Below the pieces are notes generated by a model that did no database searches, was not told where the DNA came from, and saw only the letters and a list, made by a program, of their open reading frames with translations. From Metaphire vulgaris (Eukaryota > Annelida > Clitellata > Crassiclitellata > Megascolecidae), in the NCBI GenBank assembly GCA_018105865.1, contig CM030840.1, positions 12,113,794 to 12,177,793 on the forward strand: 64,000 bases of DNA, written 5' to 3'. The translations under genes were made by a program, and so were the position numbers. Shown piece after piece: positions 51,193-61,749 of the stretch. The first letter of the stretch is position 1; the number at the start of each line of letters is the position of its first letter.

Positions 51193-53983
51193 TCAAACGC
51201 GGCCCTTTATCAGTAAGGACCCGGTGGGGACCCCAAAGTGCACGATGACGGATTCGACTAAAGCGGAAGCGACCGATTCTGCCGTTGTCGATTTTATCGG
51301 GATGGCTTCTATCCACTTGGTAAAACCACATAAGGCGGTTAAAATGTATTTATTCCCTTTCTCGGTGCAGGGGTGGGCGCCAGTCCAGTCGATTGAGAGA
51401 AGCTCAAAACTGTCCCCGCATTTGTGTGTTTGTAATTGTCCATGGTGGGGAAGGGGTTGCCGAATGTACCGACGACATTTCTCACAATTTTTCACGAATA
51501 GTTCTGTGTACTTTGACCAGCCGACGAAATATCCTCGGCTACGAATTGCTAGACGGGTGCGTCTCACTCCCAAATGGGCCAGGGTGGCTGGGTTTGAGTG
51601 TGTCAAGGTCAAGAATTCATTTTGGAGGGCTTTCGGTATGACCAATTGTTTAACCTGGGTCGCACTAATTCTGTACAATATATCATCGATGATTACCGCT
51701 TGACTTAGTTGGAAATGCCATTGCTTCAATTCGGCGCTTTCGTATAAAATTTCCGCTGGCTCTGGGGCGCCATCTATTAACCACTGTCTAACTTTACTTA
51801 AAACTGGGTCATCCTTCTGGAAAGCTATTATACGGGCAGTAGGAGTCGGGAAATACCTGTCTATTTTTATCGGTTTCTGGTGCACTGCGTGCACTCCTTG
51901 GAACATGAGTTCGTCTATATCCCTACCCTTGTCTTTGTCTGTCTCTTCATCCTTCTCTGTGTCATTTAGTCTCTGTCCGTCTTCTGCTTCTGGGTTCACG
52001 GAGTGCATTTCTCGTATTGTCTCTCCGTCTCCGTTTCTGTCTATGTCCGTGTGTGTATCTGTCTCCTCGTCGTCGTCCGTTTGGTCCTGTCTTTGTTTGT
52101 TCGCTGGCTCTGGGTCAACTTTGTGCGCCTCTTTCGGTTGGAATTTCCAGTCATTTGTCTCGGTCGTATCTTGTAACCATTCAACGGTCAGCTTTTGCCC
52201 TTCCCTCCCGTCAGCCTCGTCTTCATTCCCATCAGATTCTATGGCACGCCAACGACTCAATGCATCAGAATTTCCATGTAAAGAACCTCTACGGTATGAA
52301 ACAACAAAATTAAATTGGGATAAAAAATCTATCCACCTCGCATTTTGACCATATAATTCTGGGGCTTTAAATATGTACTTGAGGGCCATGTGATCTGTTC
52401 GGATCTCAAACGGTCTTCCTAAAAGGTGATGTTTAAAATGCTTAACGGCCTGGACTAAGGCGAAAAATTCTCTTCGAGTCGTCGAATAATTTCGCTCGGT
52501 GGGGGTAAGTTTATAACTATAATAAGCTACGACTTTTTCTTGTCCTGATTGAATCTGACTTAAAACGCCACCTAAAGCAAAATCGCTAGCGTCAACATCC
52601 AAAATGAAGGGATCATAATCATTTGGCATCGCCACAATTGGTTCAGATGTGAGTGCCATTTTTAATTTTTCGAACGCCGACTGACATTCGGCGCTCCATA
52701 CAAACGGTTGCCCTTTGCGTGTTAGATCAGTTAAAGGCGCAGCCAGTACAGAAAATTTTTCTATTAATGACTTGTAGTACGTGCAAATTCCTACGAAAGC
52801 TCGTGCCTCTTTTAACCTCCTTGGTATCGGCCACTGTTTTATTTTTAGCATCTTCTCTGGGTCCGGGGAAATCCCCTGAGCCGAGATAGAGTGTCCTAAA
52901 AATATTAATTGCCTCTGCATGATCTTACACTTATCTAATCTGAATTTAAGGCCTGCCCTTTCTATTCTATCAAACACTGCTGCAAGTCGTTCTATATGCG
53001 TCATCGCATCTGGGGCGAATATAAGAACGTCATCCAAGTAGGCCAAAGTACCCATATAGTCCATCCCTCTAAGAAGTACACTCATCAAGCGACAGCACGT
53101 GATGGCGGAGTTGCGTAATCCCATGGGTGTTCGCTTAAATTCAAAAAGGCCTTTTCTTGTTCTAAAAGCAGTCAGGTGACTGTCTGATTCCTTTATTGGA
53201 ATTTGATGGTATCCAGAACGGAGATCACAGACGCTAAACCAGGCACTGCCCCCTAGCGAATCCAGGCAGACTTTAGTTAAAGGGACTGGATAGCTATCAT
53301 ATCTAGTTTTCGCGTTAAGAGCGCGATAATCGATGCAAAATCTTAATTTTCCGTCTTTTTTTCTTTACTAACACTACATTTGACGCCCATTCACTCTGAG
53401 AGGGCCGTATGACGTCCTGTCTTAACAACAGGTCAGTGTGCTCGTCAATTGCATCTAAATGTGCGCTAGGCTGTCTCCTAAGGGGTTGTCGAATCGGTAT
53501 ATTATCAGTCGTTGTTATACTATGTTTTATCAAATCAGTGCATCCCAAATCAGTATCATTCATTGAGAATACGTTACGGTAGCGAAGCAGTACCTCGGTT
53601 AATTTTAATTTTTCTTCATCGGTTACTTCAGTGGGTAATTTTTCAATAATTGTGGCTACAGCGGTTTTCCATACTTCGTTGTTTTCGGGGTCGGTTTTAT
53701 GGCCTTTATTCTGGACAATGACTGGGGTGAGTTCACCCAGCACTTCGTGCGCTCGTATAATAGCGGCCGTAGGGTTCGTATTAGTCATCTGCACTGCTGC
53801 TTCCCCCGCCCGGCCTCCGTATACAGCGCGGGCTAAATGTACGCCAGGGCTGACCTCTTTGTGTTCGAGCAACCAACCTCCTTCCCCTTCTCCTCGGCGT
53901 TCCCTATCAACATTTTGGCCGGTATTATACTGGTCGATTCGGGGCAGGGTTATTTCTCCCCTAACTGAACCCGTCTGGCCCAA
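51193..53983 (-). pseudogene. Gypsy-2 reverse transcriptase, RNase H and integrase N-terminal part
   Basis: Frames 53315-53983 and 51193-53124 together cover the linker, reverse transcriptase, RNase H (DVDASDFALGGVLSQ) and integrase zinc-binding region plus the first catalytic Asp (LLSIDWTGAH). A frameshift lies in an A/T homopolymer at about 53360-53370, inside reverse transcriptase. The YLDDVLIF catalytic motif (about 53020-53045) is intact in the second frame. A further shift near 51190 precedes the second integrase Asp. Confidence 0.82.
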
Positions 53984-54870
53984 CGCTGGCCAACAAAGGT
54001 CGTCAATTTTATTATTTCTTGTCCGATTTGTAACGTGTCAGTCTGAAAGTCTAGCTTGCATTTTTCGCTTTTAAGAAACTCCATTCCTAGTAATATTTCA
54101 CTTATATCATCGGACACAATAAACCTGACTTTAGAAACACATCTGGGGTTAAATCGTACAGTCAAAATCGTCTCGCCCTTCACATTAATTCTGCTACCGT
54201 TGGCTGCATATAAATCGACAACAGTGGGCCTGATTGTGGCGCCTCTAGTGAAACGACTGTGGATCAAATTTTCAGTAGCCCCGGTGTCCATGAGTGACCA
54301 CAACGGTCGGCCATTTATTCTGGCTTTCACATAAAGTGACTTCGGGCCCCCTACAATGCTTTCCCGGTTTACACTTTGGTTCACTTGGGGTCTGGGACTT
54401 CTATTGCGCCATTTCTCTGGGCAGTTCCGTCTAAGGTGCTCGTGGCTTAAGCAGTTCCAACACCGGGGAGGCTCTCTTGATCGGTTATTTTGATCATAGG
54501 ACCTAACCTGTGTTTCACGGTTATCAGGGGCGGGTCTAGATCGCCAATTATTATTATGATTATTCATCTCTGGCCCCTCATGTCTCGGTGTAAAGAATGG
54601 TGTCGGAGACGGAGCTGGTGACGGACGATTGTTCACTTCGAAACGGACCTGTTTTTCGGTCGCTTGCATCGGGGGAGGGCTGGTTTTCTGACTATACATG
54701 GCGGCCATTTTCTGCAACTGGTCGTTAACGGACTGTTGGAATTTTTCCTGCGCCATGTTCTGGACTCTTATGGCTTCTTCAAATCTACGGCAAATCGATT
54801 CAGCTTCCGTTCCCCCTTTCGTCCCCTCCATATATTGGACCGGGTGTGGTGTAATTTCGGGTCCGCTCAA
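53950..54870 (-). pseudogene. Gypsy-2 zinc knuckle and protease
   Basis: A 306-codon frame. CWNCLSHEHLRRNC (54412-54453) is a CCHC knuckle; SLMDTGATENLIHS carries the aspartic protease DTG. It ends at QRWARRVQLGEK, where the frame shifts into the overlapping downstream frame at 53983. Confidence 0.82.
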
Positions 54871-54871
54871 T

Positions 54872-56290
54872 TTAGAAAAAACTTTCTAACCGAAGGGCTA
54901 TTTTGAAGGCGTCATTTAGGGTCGTGGGCTCTCGTTCACGGACCTTCAAACTTAACTGGGGGTCTGCTATAGCCTGAACGAACACATCGCGGGCTATACC
55001 TTCAATTGCATCATTATTGCTCTGATTTGGGTAAGATAAACAGGTCAACTTTCGTATCTCAAACACTAGGTCATTTAAAGATTGAGACTTTTTCTGTTTA
55101 TATCCAAATAATTCCGCCCTATATGTCTCTGACTGGCCCTGACAGCCGAATCGCTGTCTTAAGCGGTCCACCAATTTCTCGTAAGTAAGATCCCCTATGC
55201 CTTGTAAATTCCATAAAATTTCAGTGGCGCCGCCCTCTAGTGCCCACTGGAGGAAGTCACATTTTTCACTTGCATTCCAGGCATTATACCGTGAGCAAAT
55301 TTCGAACTGTCGGATATAGGACTCGACCGGCCCCGTCCCATTATATTTGGCAGGTTTCATGAACTGTCTGGGTTGATTTCCGGGCCTATCGGTTCTATCC
55401 ATTGGCCTCGGTGAGTCATGGTCCAAGCGGTGGTTAATATCAATCGGTCTAGTGATCAATGGTAGCGTTCTGCCTGTTCCCCATCGGTCATACTCGGTCT
55501 CGGGCCAACGGTTGTCCCGGTTATATACTCTATTCGGATCAATTGTCGGATAGCAATGATTTTGATCGGGGTAATCTATTCTGTCTGCCATTTCGATCGG
55601 ATCCCTGTTCAATGGCCTAAAACCGGGTGTTTCTGGTCTATAGTACTCGGCCCCCGACCCTCGATTATCACTGTGGCTCGGGTCAATCATCTGTGTGGTG
55701 GGCCCCGACCGGTATCTGCTATCATGATTTCCTCTGTGATCGGTGTCTATCGGGTAATGATCTACGGTCATCCCTCGGAGTCGGTCTGGGTAGTAAAATT
55801 CTCCCCCCGTTCTTCGGTCGTGATTGCAGTTATTTTCCCTCCGATCGTAAACCTGGTCGTTTTCGGGCCGAGCCCCCCTTTCTTCCCTTCTATAAATCGG
55901 TATCGGACTAAGGCCAGGCGATTGCGCCTCGTGTTCGGTGTTTATGGCCAGGTCGACTCCCCTTGCTATCGGTCGCTCACTGTCTCGGACCCCTCCTCGT
56001 CTTACCCGGTCCCCAGGGTGCTGAGATAATGTTCTGATCGTACGCCTCGGAGACGGGCTTCGCAACAGGCCATCATTAAGGTTCGGACCCCTCGCTACAC
56101 TGGCGGTATCATGTCCCCTCCCTCCCCTGTCGTGATCGAAGGCCGTTCTAGCGGGCGGTGTAGCTCCCCGATTATCTCCCCCAGGCTCTAACGGATCATC
56201 GAAACTAATTTCGGGATCGTCGGGCACCCTTTCTATACTCAACAACGGTATCGACATTCTAGAATCTACCCGCGTCGATCGTGCCGCCAT
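54872..56290 (-). pseudogene. Gypsy-2 Gag region
   Basis: A 472-codon frame with a long Asp/Arg/Pro-rich N-terminus, then a Gag-like core (PRQFMKPAKYNGTGPVESYI, DLTYEKLVDRLRQRFG, GIARDVFVQAIADPQLSLKV) parallel to that of Gypsy-1. It stops shortly after RLESFF at an A-run, where homologues continue; the next frame begins one base away. Probably a single-base indel. Confidence 0.8.
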
Positions 56291-56426
56291 TTATGCAAAA
56301 ATGTATGCAAGACAATTTTATGCAATCACGTTATGCACACAAATTTATGCAATCAAGATTATGCAATCCTCACATTAAAATTTCTCTCTCAACTCCAAAA
56401 TCTCTCAAAAGGGATTAGAAAAAAAA

Positions 56427-56441
56427 TCACTTCTGGTACCA
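56427..56441 (-). promoter_or_regulatory. Gypsy-2 primer binding site (tRNA-Leu type)
   Basis: Two bases inside the 5' LTR the minus strand reads TGGTACCAGAAGTGA. Fourteen of its bases equal the start of the Gypsy-1 site, so both elements use the same class of primer tRNA. Confidence 0.65.
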
Positions 56442-56443
56442 AT

Positions 56444-57048
56444 TTCAACGACTCTGGGGGGGACACCCTCTATTTCTACCAACTCCCCTCCTAAATCTCG
56501 TTCCCCTAGAGCGGCTCCTTCCTCCCTCCCCTGACCCGATGTCGTTCGTCCGCTGGGTTCCCTTAGTTGATGATAACCGAGAGATAATGGATAAGACTGT
56601 CTTGGTTTTAACATGTGATTATTATTAACATTATAAGGCTTCCAATAAACATATAACAATCGTCAAGGCTGTCTAAATGTGAACTAAACGAATTTATTCT
56701 ACGACCACTACGCAATACAGAATTAGTATTAAACTTCTTACCATCACCACTCGCTCCTGCTCCGTCCTTGGATCTCCCTGTCCTTCCGATCCGTCCTTTC
56801 TTCTTTAGCATCCAGGTCTTTCCCGCTGACCGCGTCTTCCCGCGTCTCCAGCAGACCTACCTCGGCCGCAACGCCAACCAACCAACCAACGACGACCAAC
56901 GACTCCACGACCAACCTCTACCCGCGCTTCCCTCTTTTATAAGCTCCGCTCTGGCACGCTGCCATCTCCTTCGGCCTCTCCATTCTCTACCAGCGCCGGC
57001 CTTTCCTCTCCGTCTTATTCTCCATCTCCTTCTCCCCTACCCGTTCAA
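56444..57048 (-). repeat. Gypsy-2 5' LTR (605 bp)
   Basis: Same length and sequence as 48698-49302 apart from one substitution. The TATA box is at 56934-56943. It is followed immediately downstream by the primer binding site. Confidence 0.9.
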
Positions 57049-57964
57049 CTAGTTTTAATAATTCTATAGGGACATCATCAATCCCTGCTGCTTTTTTGTT
57101 TGCTGTTTTCCTCATAGCTTCTTCTACCTCAGATCTCAAGGGGAGAGGTTCAAAGTCTTTCCTATTGTTATTTGGATGTGTGTTTATTTCTTCCATGCTT
57201 TTATATTCCATTTCTCCATCAAACAATTCATTTCCATATTCCTTCCATCTGTCTGCTATCATCTTTTTATCAGATAACATTAAACCATTTTTTGCTCTAA
57301 TACATTGCATTTTTGGAGCAAATTTCTTAGTCAGATCCTTTAATTTTTCATATGTTCATCTGCTATTTCCTCTTTTTGCTTGTTCTTCCAGTTCGTTGCA
57401 GATGCTATTGATTTGTTGGTTTTTGTCTTTTCTTAAGTTCTTTTGTACCTCTTGTTTTATCTTTTTGTATTGATGTTGTTCTACCGGTGTGGTTGCATTT
57501 TTCAATCGCCTTTTTTCTGCAACTAGCCTCCAGGTATCTGATGTTATCCATTCTTTGTTCTTACTTTTTTGTTTCTTCTGTAGATTTTGTGCTGCCGTCT
57601 CCTTTATTATGTTTTTTATGTCTTCCCATAATTCATCAGGTGTTTTTTCTTCTTGTACATTTTGTAATATTTCAAACCTATTCTGCACTTCCATTGAATA
57701 TTCATCGGTGTCTTTATCCAAGTTATACTTGATAGGTTGCTGTGGTTTCTTTAATTTTTTTAGTCGTATCTTGATAACTGCCACTAGTAGTTGGTGGTCA
57801 CTATTAATATCTGCCCCAGGGTAAGTTTTACAGTTCATCACAATTCTTCTCCATCTATCATTTGTTAAAATGTAATCTATTTGATTTTTTTTTGAATCAA
57901 ATACACCGCTATATAAACAAATACACATTCTTAATATCTTTATCACATGATACAGCCTTTCCGT

Positions 57965-58063
57965 ACTTCCGGCTGAGGTCGTGTGAAGAATTTCCGTTAG
58001 AATTTCAAATAAAATTCCTATTTTAAAATTTAATTTAATAAGTCTCCGTCTTGATTCGTAGAG
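57965..58063 (+). promoter_or_regulatory. Probable promoter and non-coding exon 1 of the HNRNPK-like gene
   Basis: ACTTCCGGCT at about 57966 is an ETS-type motif typical of TATA-less housekeeping promoters. About 95 bp later GTAGAG|GTAAGT (donor at 58064) is a strong 5' splice site. The next acceptor on this strand with a good context is TTTCAG at 60891-60896, which opens the start exon. No cDNA evidence is available here. Confidence 0.4.
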
Positions 58064-58194
58064 GTAAGTTCGTTGTTAATGGAAGTGAATGTATCTAATC
58101 GAATTTTGCGAAACTAGAGGCGAATTTGATTTTAAAATGCACCCATTTTCACTTATCAAAATGGCGCAGGTTCCTTGTTAATATAATATAATAA

Positions 58195-58280
58195 AAGTAA
58201 AGTAAGTAAAGTAAAATCTCGTGGATTTCTATAGCGCCTCGGAAAGCAGCACAACAGTAGCTGCTTATTCTTAGGAATAG
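58195..58280 (-). mobile_element. LINE 3' tail fragment
   Basis: On the minus strand: GCTACTGTTGTGCTGC, GCGCTATAGAAATCCACG, AGATTTTACTTTACTTAC. It is the same 3' end as the LINE at 58870-60612 but inverted relative to it. Confidence 0.65.
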
Positions 58281-58325
58281 AAATAGAAAATAGAACAAGG
58301 TTTTAAGTGGTTAGGAGGTCTACAC

Positions 58326-58668
58326 CAGCGGTTCTCAACCTTTAAAGTGCCGCGACCCTTTTAATTCAATTCCCCATTATGTGGCGACCCCCAACGGTAA
58401 AATTATTTTCGTTCACAATGTAAACTGCTAAAAATAATAATGCTACGACAATCAAAATGTTCGAAATCGTTATTATTTAATTGTCTCCATGTCTATTTTC
58501 GAATGACAATTATAGTAAAACAACTAGTACGTCGTAACTACCACTGAGGAAATTTTGTACAATAACAAGAAAAGAGACAACCCCATATTTCTGATGGTCT
58601 CGGGCGACCCCTTGCAAATCGTCATTCGACCCCCTTGGGGGTCGCGACCCACAGGTTGAGAACCGCTG
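58326..58668. mobile_element. 343-bp hAT MITE
   Basis: GTCTACAC flanks it at 58318-58325 and 58669-58676. The ends are CAGCGGTTCTCAACCT and AGGTTGAGAACCGCTG, a widespread hAT terminus. Inside, GCGACCC and GGGTCGC blocks extend the inverted repeat. Non-coding. Confidence 0.92.
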
Positions 58669-59056
58669 GTCTACACTGTATGAGAAGCACTATGATCACG
58701 TAATGAACAGAATCGCAAAGCCCTTTGGCCGAATTTCCTCCCAATCCATAAACTAGACAGAAATATTCGTGCACAGTTCTTGAAATATACCTTCATTTGC
58801 TTGTTTAATCGAAAAATTGAATTGTAATTAAAACAAATGTGAGTTAGGTGATTGATTTGTAAAAGTGAATTTTGGATGCGTATATTGTCTCCACAATTGC
58901 CACCTCAATAGTCCACTCCAAATTAGATTAATGTAACTCACTCTACTATAACCTACCCAAAACCTCCATCTACAAATTGCAATCAATACAAAATGCACTA
59001 GCTCACGCTGTTACTAAGTCACCCAAATTCTCCCATATTTCACCCATACTAAAATC

Positions 59057-60070
59057 GGTACTTTCCCGTTATCCGGACCCCACTGAAGAAATGCTTAGAA
59101 AACAGAAGAGATATTAAGAAATGCGCTGAGAAATGCTTAGAAAACAGTTATGTGTATAATAAAGTTACATTTGAGATATTGGTGGCCAAAAATCCTTCAC
59201 CGCACTGCTTCCAGTGGAAGTGATCATCGGGATTCGTCGCATTAAATTTAACGATCTGACGCCATTTTTTCTTGTTGCGCCAGGGATCATCGTCACCGAA
59301 ATAGTCCCACATTATTATAATACAACCAACATTACCCAAAATATATCTTTTAATACTCCGAACAATATATTCAACATCAACAATAGCTGTCATCGAATCA
59401 AAAGTCTGACAGTCTTTCTCTTCTAACTTAAGTTCACTACTAATGTCTAGGCTAACGACAGTTACTACAGATGCTAATCTACTACAAAAGTCACAACGCT
59501 AATAAAACATCAATTAAATAACAGAAAATTAAAATGTCCTGTAACACAGCATCAACCTCAACATCGTCACGAAACTCTAATTAAAAGTTCACTAAGCAAA
59601 ACTATTGGAAATAACACTTCTTAAAAGACAATTGATTAAATCTAATGCACACAAATTCTGCCGATCGACATTTTCTTCCTTCTCTAGTTAATCGGTTTAG
59701 CGACGGTTTTCATAACTCCTTGTCACGTGGTACAGATCCTCGGCATCGATTGGCTGCTGATAGGTGACAATTTATAGGTGACCTAGAAACAACCAATCCA
59801 AACGCTGTCGACTGCTTCTGTCGTCATAACATATGCAAATTAGGTTCAAAGCTGTTTAATCATTCTCATCCGCTTCACAGCTGTTTAATCATTCTCATCC
59901 GAAAATCTTAGAAAATCATCCGAAAATCTCATCCAAAATCGAAGATATTCATCATACACTAATGCCACGATACCGCTTTTTGACGAAAGGGTCAACGCCA
60001 ATTAAAAATTTCAAAATTTTCCGTCCCGCTAAGCATTTCTTCAGTGGGGTCCGGATAACGGGAAAGTACC
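59057..60070. mobile_element. 1014-bp DNA transposon with perfect 41-bp inverted ends
   Basis: CTAAAATC lies at 59049-59056 and 60071-60078. The ends begin GGTACTTTCCCGTTATCCGG and are perfect inverted repeats for 41 bp (to TGAAGAAATGCTTA). An 8-bp duplication and GG-initial ends would fit Merlin, hAT or P-like superfamilies; I cannot decide. There is no full transposase. Identical arms suggest recent activity. The target lies inside LINE coding sequence. Confidence 0.88.
59148..59393 (-). CDS. Unrecognised 81-codon frame within the TIR element
   Basis: The C-terminal half looks protein-like: MWDYFGDDDPWRNKKKWRQ, NPDDHFHWKQCGEGF and LATNISNVTLLYT. A splice acceptor-like AG is not obvious. 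It could be a captured exon of a host gene or the tail of a lost transposase; I do not recognise it. Upstream within the element (59730-59810) are CACGTG and two inverted/direct CCAAT boxes that could form a promoter. Confidence 0.25.
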   Translation of the reverse strand: MTAIVDVEYIVRSIKRYILGNVGCIIIMWDYFGDDDPWRNKKKWRQIVKFNATNPDDHFHWKQCGEGFLATNISNVTLLYT

Positions 60071-60902
60071 CTAAAATCATTACATTGGCTTAAAGTAACT
60101 GAACATATTCAATATAAGATGACACTTGCATATAGCTCACTTAAGTCATCAAAACCTGTCTACCTTAGATCACTATTAACCCCTCAGCCTCTTCGACCCA
60201 CGCGTTCATCATCTCATCTCATCTCACTCTGTCACGCCCGCTGAGTCAGTCATCCCTGAAAATTTGCAACCGTGCCTTCTCATACGCCTCACCTGAACTT
60301 TGGAACTCGATCCCAGCTTCCCTCCGCAGACTTGGACACTTTCAAACAATAAAATCGGACTCCTCATTTCCTATAATTCCCGCATTACCTCCTCAAGTCT
60401 TCAGGTCTAAGCTTAAATCCTTCCTTTTTCTAAAATCATTTATTCCATAGCTGTAACAACCTAGCCTCACTGCCCCTCGGATGTTGACTCTTGCGTGACT
60501 GATCATATACCTACCCCATAGCTATTTTAAGAAAGGCTGAGTGCTTAAGAATTAGCAGCTACTGTTGTGCTGCTTTCCAAGGCACTATAGAAATCCACGA
60601 GATTTTACTTGTTTAGTTACGCACGATATAGTGTGGCCGATGTGTTTCCAGTCCATTTGTTTCAATTCATTACTTAATGAATTGAAAAAAGGAATGAAAA
60701 CTCATTGGCAGCTGATAATAAACCAAAGCACATATGCAGCAATCAGTTTCTGTTAAGATAATAGACAGTCATAGATCAAATCAGATTGATATTTTAGACT
60801 TTATTACTGAATAAGTCATTATTGGACATTTTGTTGCAAGCTGTTATTTCTTTGATATTTCTTCTAACTGAGAGTTTTGGTGTGTTTATGTTTCAGTTGA
60901 AA

Positions 60903-61749
60903 ATGGCAGCCGATGAATCTGGACAGGGTAGATTTCATAATTAACAAGCGTTTGACAAATACTGTACCACATCTTAAATAGTAATTTTATTTTCAATAAT
61001 AGAATTTGCACTGCAATAGTTGGTTAGGATTAGCCAACAGATTTAAAGTAAATGATTAGGATTAGAAATTTGATCACACTTCAGTGTTCATCAAATGGTA
61101 TGTCCAATTATGAATGACTTTTCAATGTTTGTCTCTAGGTTTCAAGCGTGGCTATTCCGGTGACGATAACAATGCTTTAAAAAGGCAGCGCATGCAAGAA
61201 GGCGGCGTCCCGCACATTGACTTACGACTCCTCATTCAAAGCAAAGTATGTTTAGGCAACTGATTTTTAAAAGGAGATGCTTGATTATGTGTTTTTCACT
61301 TAAAGTTCCACTTATAAATTTCAAATGTCAAGTTTTGCTTTAGAATTTTTGTGATGCTGTATTTAAAGTTAGTGTTAAAAGAAATGACAAGTATTTACCA
61401 ACATTGTTATTTTTTTATAAAATAAATTCAAGTATGCAATTTGAGATCCCCAAGTCTGTTAAAGCTTCAGAACTTAAATTTTTTGCTGAATTTTATACGC
61501 ATGAACTTGACTTGTAAATAATTCAAGTTGTAATTAAGTTTGAATACTTTAGTGAATGAGAAGGTTGTGATTTGGACCATCTTATTTAATTAATTCAGTA
61601 TTATGCTACTGTGCCTGTGGCCTGTGTTTTACTGTGCGATTATATTCAGTATTTTAAATATTTCTTCCATCTGCTTTGTCTTTGAATTATAGAATGGTGG
61701 GGCTATCATTGGAAAATCGGGAAACAATATAAAGCGTCTGCGCAGTGAT
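60903..61749 (+). CDS. HNRNPK: hnRNP K-like KH-domain protein, N-terminal exons
   Basis: Exons 60903-60927, 61139-61245 and 61693-61749 join in phase to 63 codons. The start exon opens after an acceptor at 60896. After an acidic/basic head (GFKRGYSGDDNNALKRQRMQ) comes VPHIDLRLLIQSK and NGGAIIGKSGNNIKRLRSD, the first half of KH domain 1 with the GKSG version of the GxxG loop. This order and the intron between LLIQSK and NGGAIIGK fit hnRNP K, a poly(C)-binding RNA/DNA-binding protein of nucleus and cytoplasm. The PCBP family is a less likely alternative, since it lacks the basic head. The rest lies beyond the right edge. Confidence 0.82.

Larger units (their letters stand above)
48698..57048 (-). 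mobile_element. Ty3/Gypsy LTR retrotransposon (Gypsy-2), pol frameshifted
   Basis: 8.35 kb, flanked by CTAG at 48694-48697 and 57049-57052. Two 605-bp LTRs differ at only one position that I could find (CACGCCGCC at about 49210 against CACGCTGCC at about 56957). Order on the minus strand: 5' LTR (56444-57048), primer site, Gag, protease, reverse transcriptase, RNase H, integrase, a ~1-kb non-coding tail, 3' LTR. At least four frameshifts break the coding region. It sits within the RTE-like LINE, whose coding sequence resumes precisely across the insertion. Confidence 0.93.
47258..57917 (-). pseudogene. RTE-like LINE, 5'-truncated, split by Gypsy-2
   Basis: CAAATACA flanks it at 47250-47257 and 57918-57925. 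Reading from 57917 down: the end of an endonuclease domain (NQIDYILTNDRW, GADINSDHQLLVAV), a linker, KTANKKAAGIDDVPIELLKL; then Gypsy-2; then GAVNIIHKLCCKIWQTG, a reverse transcriptase with YADDIILIA (about 48040-48060) and a C-terminus with RRWVDDIEEWTG, ending in a (GAT)n tail at 47258-47279. It lacks the N-terminal endonuclease half and has internal stops, so it is dead. Confidence 0.85.
58870..60612 (+). pseudogene. L2/CR1-like LINE 3' end, split by a TIR element
   Basis: The plus strand encodes YKLQSIQNALAHAVTKSP and KFSHISPILKS up to 59056, then resumes after 60078 with HWLKVTEHIQYKMTLAYSS, KPVYLRSLLTPQPLRPTRSS and later decayed sequence. This is the conserved C-terminal region of L2/CR1-type reverse transcriptases. 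The 3' untranslated end is GCACTATAGAAATCCACGAG followed by ATTTTACTT (about 60580-60610). It carries stops and is dead. Confidence 0.75.

Noticed and set aside
57041..57060. TG...CA ends for the Gypsy-2 LTR
   Set aside because: Shifting the boundary to obtain TG or CA breaks the 4-bp CTAG duplication and the continuity of the LINE codons, so the unusual ends were kept.
43720..57950. A host gene between SNRNP40 and HNRNPK
   Set aside because: All long frames here belong to LINE, Gypsy or MITE sequences; no exon with host-like protein sequence was found.
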